Part shown: positions 14,938 through 24,774 of the stretch, piece by piece
Numbering within the stretch: position 1 is the first letter of the stretch
Layout: each line of letters opens with the position of its first letter
Origin: Bacteroidota bacterium
GTDB taxonomy: Bacteria > Bacteroidota > Bacteroidia > Bacteroidales > JAGONC01
Direction of reading: 5' to 3'
Assembly: GCA_026391695.1 (NCBI GenBank)
Contig: JAPLDP010000030.1
Span: 1 to 32,778, forward strand
Length of the DNA: 32,778 nt
Program-made: the position numbers and the translations under genes
The notes under the pieces: model-generated
Seen by the model: the letters and a program-made list of their open reading frames with translations, nothing else
What the model was told of the DNA's origin: nothing
Databases searched by the model: none

Positions 14938-14942
14938 TAAAC

Positions 14943-15054
14943 AATGATCAATGATCAGTGATCAATGATCAATAAAAGGTTATTACGGGGATTCTTGATC
15001 TGCGACCCGGTACCTGTGACCCGGTACCTGCAACCTGAGACCTGAGACCTGATA
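14943..15054. repeat. Short tandem repeats between grpE and dnaJ
   Basis: Overlapping ATGATCA units at 14943-14972 form a run of TGATCA palindromes. GACCCGGTACCTG occurs at 15004-15016 and 15018-15030, followed by three degenerate GA(G)ACCT units. Such junk-like repeats are common between Bacteroidota genes. A role as stem-loop between the two messages is possible but unproven. Confidence 0.6.
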
Positions 15055-15069
15055 ACTTATTCATAATTT

Positions 15070-16236
15070 ATGCCAAAACGCGATTATTACGAAATACTGG
15101 GTATCCAGAAAAATGCGGATGAGCAGGAGATAAAAAAAGCTTACCGGCAGATGGCTTTGAAACACCATCCGGATAAAAATCCGGGTGACAAAGCTGCTGA
15201 AGAAAAATTCAAGGAGGCTGCCGAAGCCTATGAAGTGCTCAGCAATGCCGAGAAGAGGCGGCAATATGACCGGTTTGGGCATGAAGGCCTGCGGGGCTCG
15301 GCCAGTTCAGGTTTTGGCGGTGGTATGACCATGGATGACATCTTCCGTCAGTTTGGCGATATCTTCGGCGATGCTTTTGGTTCCTTCGACGGCTTTGGCT
15401 ATGGAACAGATACCGGCTACCGCCGGAAAAGGACAACAAAAGGCACCAACCTGCGGGTGAAAGTTAAACTGACCCTCGAAGAGATTGCCACCGGCATTGA
15501 GAAAAAAATTAAAGTCGAAAAATATATCCCCTGCGATTCATGTCACGGCACCGGCGCCGAAAGCGGCTCATCACAGCAGACCTGTTCCACATGCCGTGGC
15601 ACCGGCCATGTGACACGTATCACCAGCACCTTTCTTGGACAAATGCAAACCACATCAACATGCCCGGCCTGTAATGGCGAAGGACAGGTCATCACACGCC
15701 GCTGTGGGAAATGTGCCGGCCATGGCATTGTCCAGGGTGAGGACATCATCAACCTCAGGATACCACCGGGCGTTTCCGACGGCATGCAGCTTTCAATATC
15801 CGGTAAAGGCAATGCCGCCGGTAAAGGTGGCATACCCGGCGACCTTATCGTCATCATCGAGGAAATTCAGCATGAATACCTGTTCAGGGATGAAAACAAC
15901 ATCATCTACGAGCACTTTATAAGCATTCCCGATGCAGCCATGGGTGCCAGCATCGAAGTACCCACGCTCGAAGGGAAAGCCAGAATAAAAATTGCCCCCG
16001 GAACACAACCCGGCAAAGTATTGCGTCTGAAAGGCAAAGGTATTCCGGCATTTAACGGCTACGGCAAAGGTGACCTCCTCGTGCATATTAATGTCTGGAT
16101 ACCACGCAACCTGAGCAGGGAAGAAAAAGAAATGCTCGAGAAAATGCAAAACTCCGACAACTTTAAACCTCATCCCACAAGCAAAGACAGAAGCTTTTTT
16201 GACAGGATGAAAGAGTATTTCTATTCGGAAGGATAG
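15070..16236 (+). CDS. dnaJ: Molecular chaperone DnaJ
   Basis: A 388-residue type I J-protein. J domain in residues 1-70 with HPD at 33-35, then a Gly/Phe-rich linker ([20 protein letters not shown] and [12 protein letters not shown]). The zinc-binding region has all four CxxCxGxG motifs: [24 protein letters not shown] and CGKCAGHG. The substrate-binding C-terminal beta domains follow ([19 protein letters not shown]). It stimulates DnaK ATPase and delivers unfolded clients. Arrangement with grpE supports joint function. Confidence 0.97.
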   Translation: MPKRDYYEILGIQKNADEQEIKKAYRQMALKHHPDKNPGDKAAEEKFKEAAEAYEVLSNAEKRRQYDRFGHEGLRGSASSGFGGGMTMDDIFRQFGDIFGDAFGSFDGFGYGTDTGYRRKRTTKGTNLRVKVKLTLEEIATGIEKKIKVEKYIPCDSCHGTGAESGSSQQTCSTCRGTGHVTRITSTFLGQMQTTSTCPACNGEGQVITRRCGKCAGHGIVQGEDIINLRIPPGVSDGMQLSISGKGNAAGKGGIPGDLIVIIEEIQHEYLFRDENNIIYEHFISIPDAAMGASIEVPTLEGKARIKIAPGTQPGKVLRLKGKGIPAFNGYGKGDLLVHINVWIPRNLSREEKEMLEKMQNSDNFKPHPTSKDRSFFDRMKEYFYSEG

Positions 16237-16298
16237 GAGAGTGTTGATGTAACGATGTAGCGATGTGACAAAATAATAAATGAACAAGAGAACCTGAA

Positions 16299-17213
16299 GT
16301 GAATATTCTTTCTGCCATATCTGTAACAAAACGTTATGCCAACCACACGGCGCTCAGCAATGTGGATATTGCAGTGCCGCAGCAGAGCATTTTTGGCTTG
16401 CTGGGACCCAACGGCGCCGGTAAGACCACCTTTATCCGTGTTATCACCCAAATCATCGCTCCTGATGAAGGCGAAGTATTCTTTAACGGACAGAAACTCA
16501 CCATGGATCATACACGCCTGATGGGCTACCTTCCGGAAGAAAGAGGCTTATACAAAAAAATGAAAGTCGGCGAGCAGGCTCTATACCTGACACAGCTTAA
16601 AGGTATCAGTAAACAGGATGCCTTGAAAAAACTACATACCTGGTTTGAACGGTTCGAAATTCAACCCTGGTGGAACCGTAAAGTCGAAGAACTCTCCAAA
16701 GGCATGCAGCAAAAGGTCCAGTTCATCATTACTGTCATTCATGAACCTCGTCTGCTTATCTTCGATGAACCTTTCAGCGGCTTCGACCCCATCAATGTCA
16801 ATATCATCAAGGAAGAGATACTCCGGCTCAGAGATAATGGCGCCACCATCGTCTTTTCTACCCATAATATGGCCTCAGTGGAAGAATTATGCGACCACAT
16901 AGCCCTTATCAATAAATCGGTGAAAATCCTCGACGGAAAAATGAATGAGATCAAAAAGGCTTATAAGTCAAATGCCTTTGAAATAGACTTTGATGGCTTC
17001 AGCGGTGATATACGGTCTGTGCTCCCCGCTGATTATGAATTGCTTGAAAAATCGCTGAAGGATGGTCATCAGAAGGTAAAAATACGGATCCCTGATGGCA
17101 CCTCACCCAATGCGTTGCTCGAAACCCTGTTGCCCCATATCAGCATCACCGGATTTCATGAAATATTACCCTCAATGAATGATATTTTCATCAGCAAAGT
17201 CAATGAAACATAA
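16299..17213 (+). CDS. ABC transporter ATP-binding protein, NatA-like
   Basis: A 304-residue ATPase subunit. Walker A GPNGAGKT at residues 36-43, signature LSKGMQQKVQ at about 134-143, Walker B LLIFDEPFSGFDP at about 151-163, and the switch His in STHNM. The C-terminal 80 residues form the extra domain seen in NatA-like and DUF4162-bearing exporters. The start is GTG at 16299, because the nearby ATG at 16280 is out of frame. The downstream gene is the matching ABC-2 permease, so the pair forms an exporter. The substrate (sodium ions, drugs, lipids) is not evident from sequence. Confidence 0.9.
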   Translation: MNILSAISVTKRYANHTALSNVDIAVPQQSIFGLLGPNGAGKTTFIRVITQIIAPDEGEVFFNGQKLTMDHTRLMGYLPEERGLYKKMKVGEQALYLTQLKGISKQDALKKLHTWFERFEIQPWWNRKVEELSKGMQQKVQFIITVIHEPRLLIFDEPFSGFDPINVNIIKEEILRLRDNGATIVFSTHNMASVEELCDHIALINKSVKILDGKMNEIKKAYKSNAFEIDFDGFSGDIRSVLPADYELLEKSLKDGHQKVKIRIPDGTSPNALLETLLPHISITGFHEILPSMNDIFISKVNET

Positions 17214-17245
17214 ACAGGTTCAATATTTATTAATCCGTCACACAG

Positions 17246-18580
17246 ATGAGTAAGATACCGGTTATTATTGCGAGGGAGTACCTTTCGAGAGTCAGGAAAA
17301 AATCCTTCATCATCATGACCATCCTTGGACCGGTCCTGATGGCAGCGATGATGATCGTTCCAGTTTTTATGGCGACGATGGAAGGCCAGTCGAAAAAAAT
17401 CGGGATCATTGACGAAACCGGCCTGTTCACCGGTAAGTTTGGCAACGAAGAGAATATGACTTTTAATGATATCCCAACAAATATCGAAACGGCCAAAAAA
17501 ACGTTCAGCGATAGTGGCTATTACGCCTTGCTGTATATTCCCAAAACTCAGGCCATCATTCCGACCGCCGGTTTTATATATTGCTCGCGACAACCCAGCC
17601 TGAACCTGACGGTTTACATTAAAAATGTCATGCAGAAAGAGGTTGAACATCTCAAACTGACTGCATCAGGGATAAATGAAGATGTGCTTAATTCGATAAA
17701 AACGACTATACAGCTCTCTTCATTTAAGATTGACAAGAGCGGCAGGGAAGAAAAAAGTTATACCGAGGTGAGCATGGTGGTGGGATGGGTAGGAGGATTT
17801 CTGATATATATTTTCATTTTCCTTTATGGATCGCAGGTGATGCGTGGAGTGATTGAAGAAAAGACAAACCGTATTGTAGAGGTGATCATCTCCTCTGTCA
17901 AACCATTTCAGCTGATGATGGGCAAGATCGTCGGTGTCGCATTGGTCGGGCTGACACAGTTTCTGCTTTGGATATTGCTCACTGCAGCCATTGTCGTCAC
18001 TTTTTCAGCAGCTTTTGCGGATAAACTGACAGGTAGTAGCGCCAAAGAGATGATCATGACGGAACAAAGCCGGCTTGTCCCGTCGGGTGACAGTGCCCAG
18101 TCAGAAATCACCGATATAAGCGAGCTTAATATCGCCTGGGAAGCGGTAAATTCAGTCAATTATACTGTTGTCCTGGGATGTTTTCTTTTCTTTTTCCTTG
18201 GCGGATACCTGCTCTATGCCTCCTTGTTTGCCGCCATCGGCGCCGCCGTCGATAATGAAGCCGACACCCAGCAATTCATGCTGCCTGTCACCATACCGCT
18301 GATCTTCGCTCTGATTATGATATCATTTGTCATCAACAATCCCGAAGGGCCGGCAGTATTCTGGCTTTCCATCATCCCGCTGACCTCGCCCATCATCATG
18401 ATGGCACGCATCCCCTTTGGTGTCCCTTATCCTGATATGATCCTCTCGGTCATCCTTCTGATCCTGGGATTCCTCGCCACAACCTGGATGGCAGGGAAAA
18501 TATACCGGACAGGCATCCTCATGTACGGAAAAAAAGTGAGCTACAGGGAGCTGTGGAAATGGCTTAAATACAGATCCTGA
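17246..18580 (+). CDS. ABC-2 type permease, NatB-like
   Basis: A 444-residue inner-membrane permease. One N-terminal helix (about 20-40, IIMTILGPVLMAAMMIVPVF) is followed by a large extracytoplasmic domain of about 130 residues, then five C-terminal helices (near 178-196, 228-256, 308-330, 348-366 and 400-424). The VMRGVIEEKTNRIVEVIISSVKPFQLMMGK block is the typical coupling region of ABC-2/NatB permeases. It follows the ATPase gene by 32 nt in the same direction and almost certainly forms its complex. Confidence 0.9.
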   Translation: MSKIPVIIAREYLSRVRKKSFIIMTILGPVLMAAMMIVPVFMATMEGQSKKIGIIDETGLFTGKFGNEENMTFNDIPTNIETAKKTFSDSGYYALLYIPKTQAIIPTAGFIYCSRQPSLNLTVYIKNVMQKEVEHLKLTASGINEDVLNSIKTTIQLSSFKIDKSGREEKSYTEVSMVVGWVGGFLIYIFIFLYGSQVMRGVIEEKTNRIVEVIISSVKPFQLMMGKIVGVALVGLTQFLLWILLTAAIVVTFSAAFADKLTGSSAKEMIMTEQSRLVPSGDSAQSEITDISELNIAWEAVNSVNYTVVLGCFLFFFLGGYLLYASLFAAIGAAVDNEADTQQFMLPVTIPLIFALIMISFVINNPEGPAVFWLSIIPLTSPIIMMARIPFGVPYPDMILSVILLILGFLATTWMAGKIYRTGILMYGKKVSYRELWKWLKYRS

Positions 18581-18645
18581 AAACAATAAAAAAACATTCT
18601 TAATTTTATTTGTCATAAGAAAATAAATATTTACTATTGATTAAT

Positions 18646-18680
18646 TTTGAATACTTTAAAATTAATTTTATTAAATTTGC
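18646..18680 (+). promoter_or_regulatory. Bacteroidota-type promoter for the FakA-FakB-like gene
   Basis: TTTG at 18646-18649 and TAAATTTGC at 18672-18680, 22 nt apart, match both promoter elements. Transcription should begin about 7 nt later, leaving a leader of roughly 15 nt before the TTG start at 18702. Confidence 0.7.
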
Positions 18681-18701
18681 CAGAAACACATCCCTGTAAA
18701 T

Positions 18702-20507
18702 TTGAACGAACAACTTTCCACAGTCCGATCTCTTAACGGTAAAAATCTTTATTACAGTGTAATAGCTGGTGCTCATAAGATCTTCGAACACCAGGATTAT
18801 CTGAATAAAATCAATGTATTCCCCGTTGCTGATGCCGACACAGGTACCAACCTGGCTTCGACGATGCAATTCATCGTTAATAGTCCTATTCCTACCGGCG
18901 ATGTCAAAGTCGCTGCCATGGCTATTGCCGACGCCGCCATTGTCGGGGCAAGAGGAAATTCAGGCATCATTTTCGCCCAGTTCCTGTATGGATTTGGCAA
19001 TGAGATAAAAGGCAACAAGGATATTGATGTGATCAGATTCGCCGAGATCATTTTAAGAGCTGTTCGTTACGCTTATGATGCCATCGCCAATCCCGTTGAA
19101 GGCACAATGATCACAGTGATCAGGGAATGGGCAGAGTTTATTTATTCGATAAAAAACAATACCGATAACTTCCTGCACCTCCTCACCGAGGCTCTGAAGA
19201 TAGCCAAGGAGTCACTAAAGGAAACCCAGAAAACACTGGCTGTCCTCGCAAAGAACAAAGTAGTGGATGCAGGTGCCAAAGGATTTGTGTATTTCCTCGA
19301 AGGGATGATCGAATTTTTCAAAACCGGCAAGCTGCGACAGTTGATCAAATCGTGGAAACTTGTGAAAGCGGTTGTAATACCGGAGGCTACACACGGCAAA
19401 ATCAATCACCGCTATTGTACCGAAGCGCTGATTACCGGCGAAGGTTTCGACAATACATCCCTGAAAAAATCCATCTTGCACTTCGGCGATTCCCTGGTCA
19501 TCGCCGGCTCCCCTCAAAAAGTGCATGTCCACATCCACACCGATGAGCCTGCTGAACTTTTCCAGATACTCACAAAATACGGACATATCACCTATCAGAA
19601 AGTGGACGACATGTTCCTGCAGAATGAAGCAGCACACCGGCGTAAATGGGATATAGGACTGGCGACTGATTCGACCTGCGACCTGCCACAGGAACTCATG
19701 GACAGATATCAGATACACATGGTTCCGGTTACACTCATTGCCGACGGAACACAATACCTCGACAAGCTGACCATCACTGCTGAACAGTTCTACCAGCTAA
19801 TCGAACACGTCAAACAATTCCCTACAACTTCGCAGCCCGGCATCCAGGAATTTATCAATAAATACAGTTTTCTGGCTTCCCATTATCCTTCCATCATCGC
19901 TGTGAATCTTTCCAAAGCCCTGAGTGGCACATGGTCGAATAGCTTAAAAGCAGCCGAAAATGTGGCTGGTATTTCAGGTAAAAAAATATCGGTTATCAAC
20001 TCCAAAAGTATTTCAGGAGGGCTGGGATTACTCATATACCGCATGGCTCTGGCCATCGAAAATGGATGGACGCATGAAAAAATCGTGAAAAAAACAGAGG
20101 AATGGATTGATAAGATTAGCGTCCTGGTGAGTCCACAAAACCTTAAATCATTCGTCAGAGGCGGTCGTGTCAGCCCCATGAAGGGATTTATCGCCAACCT
20201 GCTCAATCTTAAACCCATCATTACAATCGATAAGGAGGGGAAAGCCATTATGTTTGAAAAAGCATTCAGCCAGAAAGGAAACATCCGTAAAGTACTCAAG
20301 GTGGTGAAAAAACTTAGCGACAACCGAAAAATCTGGGAATATGCTGTAGTCTATTCAAACAGAGAAACAAAGAAAACGGCCGAATGGTACGCCATCCAGC
20401 TCGAAAAAATCCTTGGGAAGAAAGCGGCATTTATCTATAGCATATCCCCAGTCATAGGTATACATGCCGGTAGGGGAACTATCGCCCTGACCATGATGTT
20501 CGAATGA
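18702..20507 (+). CDS. Fused DAK2 (FakA-like) and DegV (FakB-like) protein
   Basis: A 601-residue fusion. Residues about 10-205 are a DAK2/DhaL ATP-binding domain with NVFPVADADTGTN at 38-50, whose Asp residues bind magnesium-ATP. Residues about 225-310 are the FakA middle domain (RYCTEALITGEGF, HFGDSLVIAGSPQKVHVHIHT, then VDDMFLQNE). Residues from 317 are a DegV fatty-acid-binding domain (LATDSTCDLP, SQPG, LSKALSGTW, VRGGRVSP and a C-terminal HAGRGTIA). In Firmicutes, FakA and FakB are separate and together phosphorylate free fatty acids for phospholipid synthesis. Here both halves lie in one chain. The start is TTG, supported by the well-placed promoter and by the family-like N-terminus, because no ATG is available upstream. 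Confidence 0.88.
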   Translation: MNEQLSTVRSLNGKNLYYSVIAGAHKIFEHQDYLNKINVFPVADADTGTNLASTMQFIVNSPIPTGDVKVAAMAIADAAIVGARGNSGIIFAQFLYGFGNEIKGNKDIDVIRFAEIILRAVRYAYDAIANPVEGTMITVIREWAEFIYSIKNNTDNFLHLLTEALKIAKESLKETQKTLAVLAKNKVVDAGAKGFVYFLEGMIEFFKTGKLRQLIKSWKLVKAVVIPEATHGKINHRYCTEALITGEGFDNTSLKKSILHFGDSLVIAGSPQKVHVHIHTDEPAELFQILTKYGHITYQKVDDMFLQNEAAHRRKWDIGLATDSTCDLPQELMDRYQIHMVPVTLIADGTQYLDKLTITAEQFYQLIEHVKQFPTTSQPGIQEFINKYSFLASHYPSIIAVNLSKALSGTWSNSLKAAENVAGISGKKISVINSKSISGGLGLLIYRMALAIENGWTHEKIVKKTEEWIDKISVLVSPQNLKSFVRGGRVSPMKGFIANLLNLKPIITIDKEGKAIMFEKAFSQKGNIRKVLKVVKKLSDNRKIWEYAVVYSNRETKKTAEWYAIQLEKILGKKAAFIYSISPVIGIHAGRGTIALTMMFE

Positions 20508-21054
20508 CCTCTTTTTTTGCATCCTATGGATCATGCATTTCTCATGGCAGCAAGGACACCGGACCAAATTCCCTGGTTTCCCCGAAACTCCGGATAAAAT
20601 TTTTTATCTACTCTCCTATTTTAGTTGGATAAAGTGAGTTCGATGAAGGGAATAACCATGCAAACTAACATTTTTTCATTTTCATTTTGTTGAACTTCAC
20701 AATAATGCGTGCCTGGTATTAGAATTCGCATATAAATGGCCCATGACTTTAGTCATGGGCACCAAGCATAAATAAAACTTGGGCTTTAGCCCGAAACAAA
20801 GGCATCAATTCATTCTCATCTCACCCACGACTTCAGTCGTGGGATGCTCACTTTACTCGCGGGAACAAAAAATCACTTTTCGCATTTTTAAAACCGTTTA
20901 AACGGTTTCAATATTGCCCTTCTACTTTTCTGTATCCCACAGCTAAAGCTGTGGGTCAATTAATAAATTAATTCTTATCTCACCCACGACTTCAGTCGTG
21001 GGATGCTGAGTATCATACATTTTTTTTTAATTTAGCATAGTATAAATCCTCTTT
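20508..21054. other. Noncoding stretch with a cluster of palindromes (REP-like)
   Basis: No gene seen. Palindromes: a 22-nt hairpin at 20739-20760 (arms GCCCATGACT and AGTCATGGGC), GGGCTTTAGCCC at 20781-20792, CCCACGACTTCAGTCGTGGG at 20824-20843 and again at 20983-21002 (identical, with TCTCA before and ATGCT after), AAACCGTTTAAACGGTTT at 20891-20908 and CCCACAGCTAAAGCTGTGGG at 20936-20955. Most have the TTTA, TTCA or CTAAAG type of small loop. They resemble REP elements of the type mobilised by Y1 (RAYT) transposases, although none is encoded here. Confidence 0.8.
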
Positions 21055-23139
21055 ATGATCAACAAACAACTCATCGATCCCGAAAGTATTGTTGTTGTAG
21101 GTGCATCAAATGACGTTGGCAAGCCTGGCGGGAAGATACTTAAAAACATTCTTGACGGAAATTTCAAAGGCCGGCTGTATGTGGTTAATCCAAAGGAAAC
21201 TATGGTGCAGGGCATTAAAAGTTATCAGGACATCAGGGACATTCCTGATGCTGACCTGGCTGTTATAGCCATTGCTGCGCCACTTATTCCCGATACTGTT
21301 GATATTCTTACCACACATAAGAACACCAAGGCATTTATTATCATCTCTGCAGGCTTCAGTGAAGAAAGTGAAGAAGGCCGTAAGCTGGAACAACGGATCG
21401 TCGCTGCGGTTAATGCGGTCGGCGGTGCCCTTATCGGGCCCAACTGCATCGGCATTCTAACCCCCAACCATCAAAGCATTTTCACCGAGCCTATCCCCAA
21501 GCTTGCCGTCAGGGGCTGCAGCCTGGTGTCGGGTTCAGGCGCTACGGCCTGTTTCATTATGGAAGCCGGTATTCAAAAGGGGCTCACTTTCTCGAGTGTC
21601 ATCTCGGTCGGTAATAGTGCACAAATGGGTGTAGAAGAGATCGTAAAGTTTATGGATGAAACCTATGATCCTCAAACCAGTGCAGACATCAAACTCTTAT
21701 ATATTGAAAACCTGGGCAAGCCGGCCATGCTTCTGAAGCATGCGACATCGCTGATACAAAAAGGTTGTAAGATCGCTGCCATAAAAGCAGGTTCTTCCGA
21801 AGCCGGGATGCGTGCAGCTTCCTCTCATACCGGCGCCCTGGCCAGCCCTGATATGGCTGTTGACGCCCTGTTCCGCAAGGCTGGCATCGTCAGATGCTAT
21901 GGCCGCGAGGAACTTATCGCTGTGGCTTCCGTTTTTATGAATAAAGACCTTATAGGTCCCAATATCGCGGTGATCTCCCATGCCGGTGGCCCCGCCGTCA
22001 TGCTCACCGACACCCTGGCAGAAAATGGAATGGCCATACCCCGTTTAGAAGGGCCGGCATCTGCAGAACTTAAAAAACACCTCTTCCCCGGATCATCCGT
22101 TGCTAATCCCATCGACTTCCTCGCCACCGGCACCGCAGAACAGCTCGGAACCATCATCGATTTCGCCGAAAATAAATTCGACGACATCCACGGCATGGCA
22201 GTCATCTTCGGCACACCAGGATTAAAAAAAATCTTTGATGTCTATGAAGTGTTGGATAAAAAGATGGATACATGCCGGAAGCCTGTCTACCCTATTCTCC
22301 CATCCGTCACCACAGCCAATGAGGAAATTAAGGCATTCCTCTCTCGTGGCAGGTCATTTTTCTCAGATGAAGTGACACTTGGAAAAGCTATTGCAAAGGT
22401 CTACCACACACCTCGTCCCTCTTTCGGACATACAGATTTACCAGCAATCGACAAAACTGCCGTCAGAACTATCATCGACAGTTCACCCGATGGATATCTC
22501 ACACCGGAACTGGCCGGAAACCTGCTGGATGCCGCAGGTATACTTCGTGTAGCTGAATGTGTTGTGGCAACAAGGGAAGAGGCAATTGCAGCTGCCCAGC
22601 ACACCGGATATCCGTTGGTGATGAAAGTCGTCGGACCAGTGCATAAGACAGACGTAAAGGGTGTGTCCTTAAATATCATTAATGAAGAGGAACTTCTGTC
22701 GGAATACGACAGGATGATACGTATCAAGGGCACCACTGCCCTTCTTATCCAGCCCATGCTGTCAGGAGTGGAATTATTCGCAGGTGCGAAATATGAGGAT
22801 AAATTCGGTCACATAATCCTTTGCGGCCTCGGTGGAGTGTTTATCGAAGTCATGAAAGATATCAGCGCTATGATGGCACCGGTTAGCAGCAAAGAGACTC
22901 TGACCATGATACACGCATTGAAGGGATACGACATGATCAAAGGTATCAGAGGCATGGCAGGTGTTAATGACGAAGCCTTTGCCTCTATCCTTTGCAGACT
23001 ATCAGCATTACTCGACGCAGCTCCCGAGATCATGGAGATGGACATCAACCCGCTTATCTGTAAAAACAACCAAATCACCGCCGCAGATGTCCGTATTTTT
23101 ATAAAAAAATCTTCCTTTAATTGTGAAACGTGTTTCTGA
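21055..23139 (+). CDS. Acyl-CoA synthetase (ADP-forming), fused alpha and beta subunits
   Basis: A 694-residue enzyme that makes ATP from acyl-CoA, ADP and phosphate. The N-terminal half is a CoA-binding and succinyl-CoA-synthetase-like part (SIVVVGASNDVGKPGG; GPNCIGI; HTGALAS around residue 258). His258, codon 21826-21828, aligns with the phosphorylated histidine of archaeal ADP-forming acetyl-CoA synthetases. The C-terminal part from about 480 is an ATP-grasp domain (YPLVMKVVGPVHKTDVKGV, LIQPMLSGVELFAGAK and EMDINPLI). Archaeal enzymes are often split into two chains, whereas a single fused chain is common in bacteria. The likely substrate is acetyl-CoA or branched/aryl-acyl-CoA. Genes 23203-27617 suggest amino-acid-derived acyl-CoA. 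Confidence 0.92.
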   Translation: MINKQLIDPESIVVVGASNDVGKPGGKILKNILDGNFKGRLYVVNPKETMVQGIKSYQDIRDIPDADLAVIAIAAPLIPDTVDILTTHKNTKAFIIISAGFSEESEEGRKLEQRIVAAVNAVGGALIGPNCIGILTPNHQSIFTEPIPKLAVRGCSLVSGSGATACFIMEAGIQKGLTFSSVISVGNSAQMGVEEIVKFMDETYDPQTSADIKLLYIENLGKPAMLLKHATSLIQKGCKIAAIKAGSSEAGMRAASSHTGALASPDMAVDALFRKAGIVRCYGREELIAVASVFMNKDLIGPNIAVISHAGGPAVMLTDTLAENGMAIPRLEGPASAELKKHLFPGSSVANPIDFLATGTAEQLGTIIDFAENKFDDIHGMAVIFGTPGLKKIFDVYEVLDKKMDTCRKPVYPILPSVTTANEEIKAFLSRGRSFFSDEVTLGKAIAKVYHTPRPSFGHTDLPAIDKTAVRTIIDSSPDGYLTPELAGNLLDAAGILRVAECVVATREEAIAAAQHTGYPLVMKVVGPVHKTDVKGVSLNIINEEELLSEYDRMIRIKGTTALLIQPMLSGVELFAGAKYEDKFGHIILCGLGGVFIEVMKDISAMMAPVSSKETLTMIHALKGYDMIKGIRGMAGVNDEAFASILCRLSALLDAAPEIMEMDINPLICKNNQITAADVRIFIKKSSFNCETCF

Positions 23140-23202
23140 AAAATTTTTCTTAATTTTCGGAAACTTTTGGTCTCATCTCATAAACACAAAAATTTCTTTA
23201 CC

Positions 23203-24525
23203 ATGAAGGATACACCTATCAATTTTGATGTAGTAAATCAAATAATTTCCGAAAGCCTTATAAGAGAGTTCGACAAGACATCTATCCGTATGATAAAAAA
23301 ACTTGTTGACGATATCGAAAAAGCGACAGGAGAACGGTTCGTCCGCATGGAGATGGGAGTACCTGGCCTGCCTCCTTCCTCCATTGGCATTGAAGCGGAA
23401 ATAGAAGCTCATAAGAAAGGATTGGCTGCCATTTATCCCGACATCGAGGGCGTTTCTGTATTGAAAGAGGAAGTATCGCGGTTTGTGAAATTATTCCTCA
23501 ATATCGACCTGCATCCGCAGGGCTGTATTCCCGTTACAGGATCAATGATGGCAAGCTTCGTGTCGTTTATGATTGCCAGCCGTCTTCATGAGGGCAAGGA
23601 CACCACACTTTTCATCGATCCCGGTTTCCCCGTACATAAACTGCAGCACCAGATACTGGGCATCAAGTATGAAACATTCGATGTTTATGATTACAGGGGC
23701 GATAAGCTCAGGGATAAGATGGAATCGTACCTGAAAAAGGGTAATATATCCTCCATCATATATTGCAATCCCAATAATCCTTCATGGATTTGCTTTACTG
23801 ACAAAGAATTACAGATTATCGGCGACCTGGCAAACAAATACGATGTCCTGGTGATTGAAGACCTGGCTTATTTTGCCATGGATTTCAGGAAGAATTACGG
23901 GATACCCGGGCAGCCGCCATATCAGCCATCGGCATCACAATATACTGAGAACTTTATACTTCTGATATCCAGCTCAAAAATATTCAGCTATGCCGGACAG
24001 CGCGTCGGCGTAATCGTTCTGTCCGACAAGGTCTATAATCTTAAATCGCCCAATCTGTTTAAACATTTCAGCATCGATACATTTGGAATTGCTGTCGTAT
24101 TCGGCATTGTCTATCCGGTGAGTGCAGGCACAGCGCACACACCCCAATATGCACTTGCCGCCATGCTGAAAGCTGTTAATGACGGCAAATACATTTTCCT
24201 GGATGAAGTAAAGGAATACGCTGAAAAAGCGCACATCATGAAAAAGCTTTTCACCGACAATGGCTTTAAAATCGTCTACGACATGGATGAAGACATGCCC
24301 ATTGCTGACGGTTTTTATTTTACTGTCTCTTATCCCGGCATGACGGCTGAGACTCTCCTGCTGGAACTCTTATATTATGGAATAAGCGCCATTTCACTCA
24401 CGATATGCAGCAGCCAGCGCTCCGAAGGCATACGTGCCTGTGTATCTCTGGTCCGGCGTGAACAGTTCCCGGCGCTGGAATACAGGCTGAAGTGTTTCAG
24501 AAAGGATCATCCGGTAAAAAATTAG
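23203..24525 (+). CDS. PLP-dependent aminotransferase, class I/II
   Basis: A 440-residue fold-type I aminotransferase. GVPGLPPSSIGIEAEIEAHKKG is the usual N-terminal substrate loop, YCNPNNPSW at about 187-195 holds the conserved Asn, VIEDLAYFAMDF supplies the Asp that contacts the pyridine, and SSSKIFSYAGQRVG contains the likely cofactor lysine (Lys259 counted from this start; codon 23977-23979). The amino-acid donor is not clear. The start ATG at 23203 is preferred over the TTG at 23167, whose extra 12 residues (VSSHKHKNFFT) are not family-like. Its place between an ADP-forming synthetase and a 2-oxoacid oxidoreductase suggests that it converts amino acids to 2-oxoacids. Confidence 0.88.
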   Translation: MKDTPINFDVVNQIISESLIREFDKTSIRMIKKLVDDIEKATGERFVRMEMGVPGLPPSSIGIEAEIEAHKKGLAAIYPDIEGVSVLKEEVSRFVKLFLNIDLHPQGCIPVTGSMMASFVSFMIASRLHEGKDTTLFIDPGFPVHKLQHQILGIKYETFDVYDYRGDKLRDKMESYLKKGNISSIIYCNPNNPSWICFTDKELQIIGDLANKYDVLVIEDLAYFAMDFRKNYGIPGQPPYQPSASQYTENFILLISSSKIFSYAGQRVGVIVLSDKVYNLKSPNLFKHFSIDTFGIAVVFGIVYPVSAGTAHTPQYALAAMLKAVNDGKYIFLDEVKEYAEKAHIMKKLFTDNGFKIVYDMDEDMPIADGFYFTVSYPGMTAETLLLELLYYGISAISLTICSSQRSEGIRACVSLVRREQFPALEYRLKCFRKDHPVKN

Positions 24526-24539
24526 CTTCAAGCTGCAAG

Positions 24540-24616
24540 CTGCAAGTTGAGCGAAGCGCAACTGAGCGAAATCCTGACTTAGCCGGGACTGCAAGTTGAG
24601 CGAAGCGCAGCTGAGC
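24540..24616. repeat. Short direct repeats between aminotransferase and oxidoreductase genes
   Basis: CTGCAAGTTGAGCGAAGCGC followed by (A or G)ACTGAGC-like sequence occurs at 24540-24567 and 24589-24616, differing at one position. Each copy has arms AGTTG and CAACT or near this around GCGAAGCG. Degenerate CAAGCTG units precede the first copy. Confidence 0.65.
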
Positions 24617-24774
24617 AATATCGCGATGCAGGAAGCGTTTCAGGAGATATTTAAAATTATTTCCTATTTCCTCTCTGAAGGATAGAATAATTTTCCCTAA
24701 TTTCGTGAGCCTAATAACTGATGCAGGCTGAAGGAGCCTGTGAGGTTGAAAATGAATATAATAATATTTCAGAC

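Noticed and set aside
23167-23202. TTG start for the aminotransferase
   Set aside because: The added residues are not family-like and the ATG at 23203 precedes the conserved N-terminus.
24721-24774. Upstream ATG for the ferredoxin subunit
   Set aside because: The 18 added residues are not part of the known domain, and MAKVRGAIVVDI at 24775 is the typical start.
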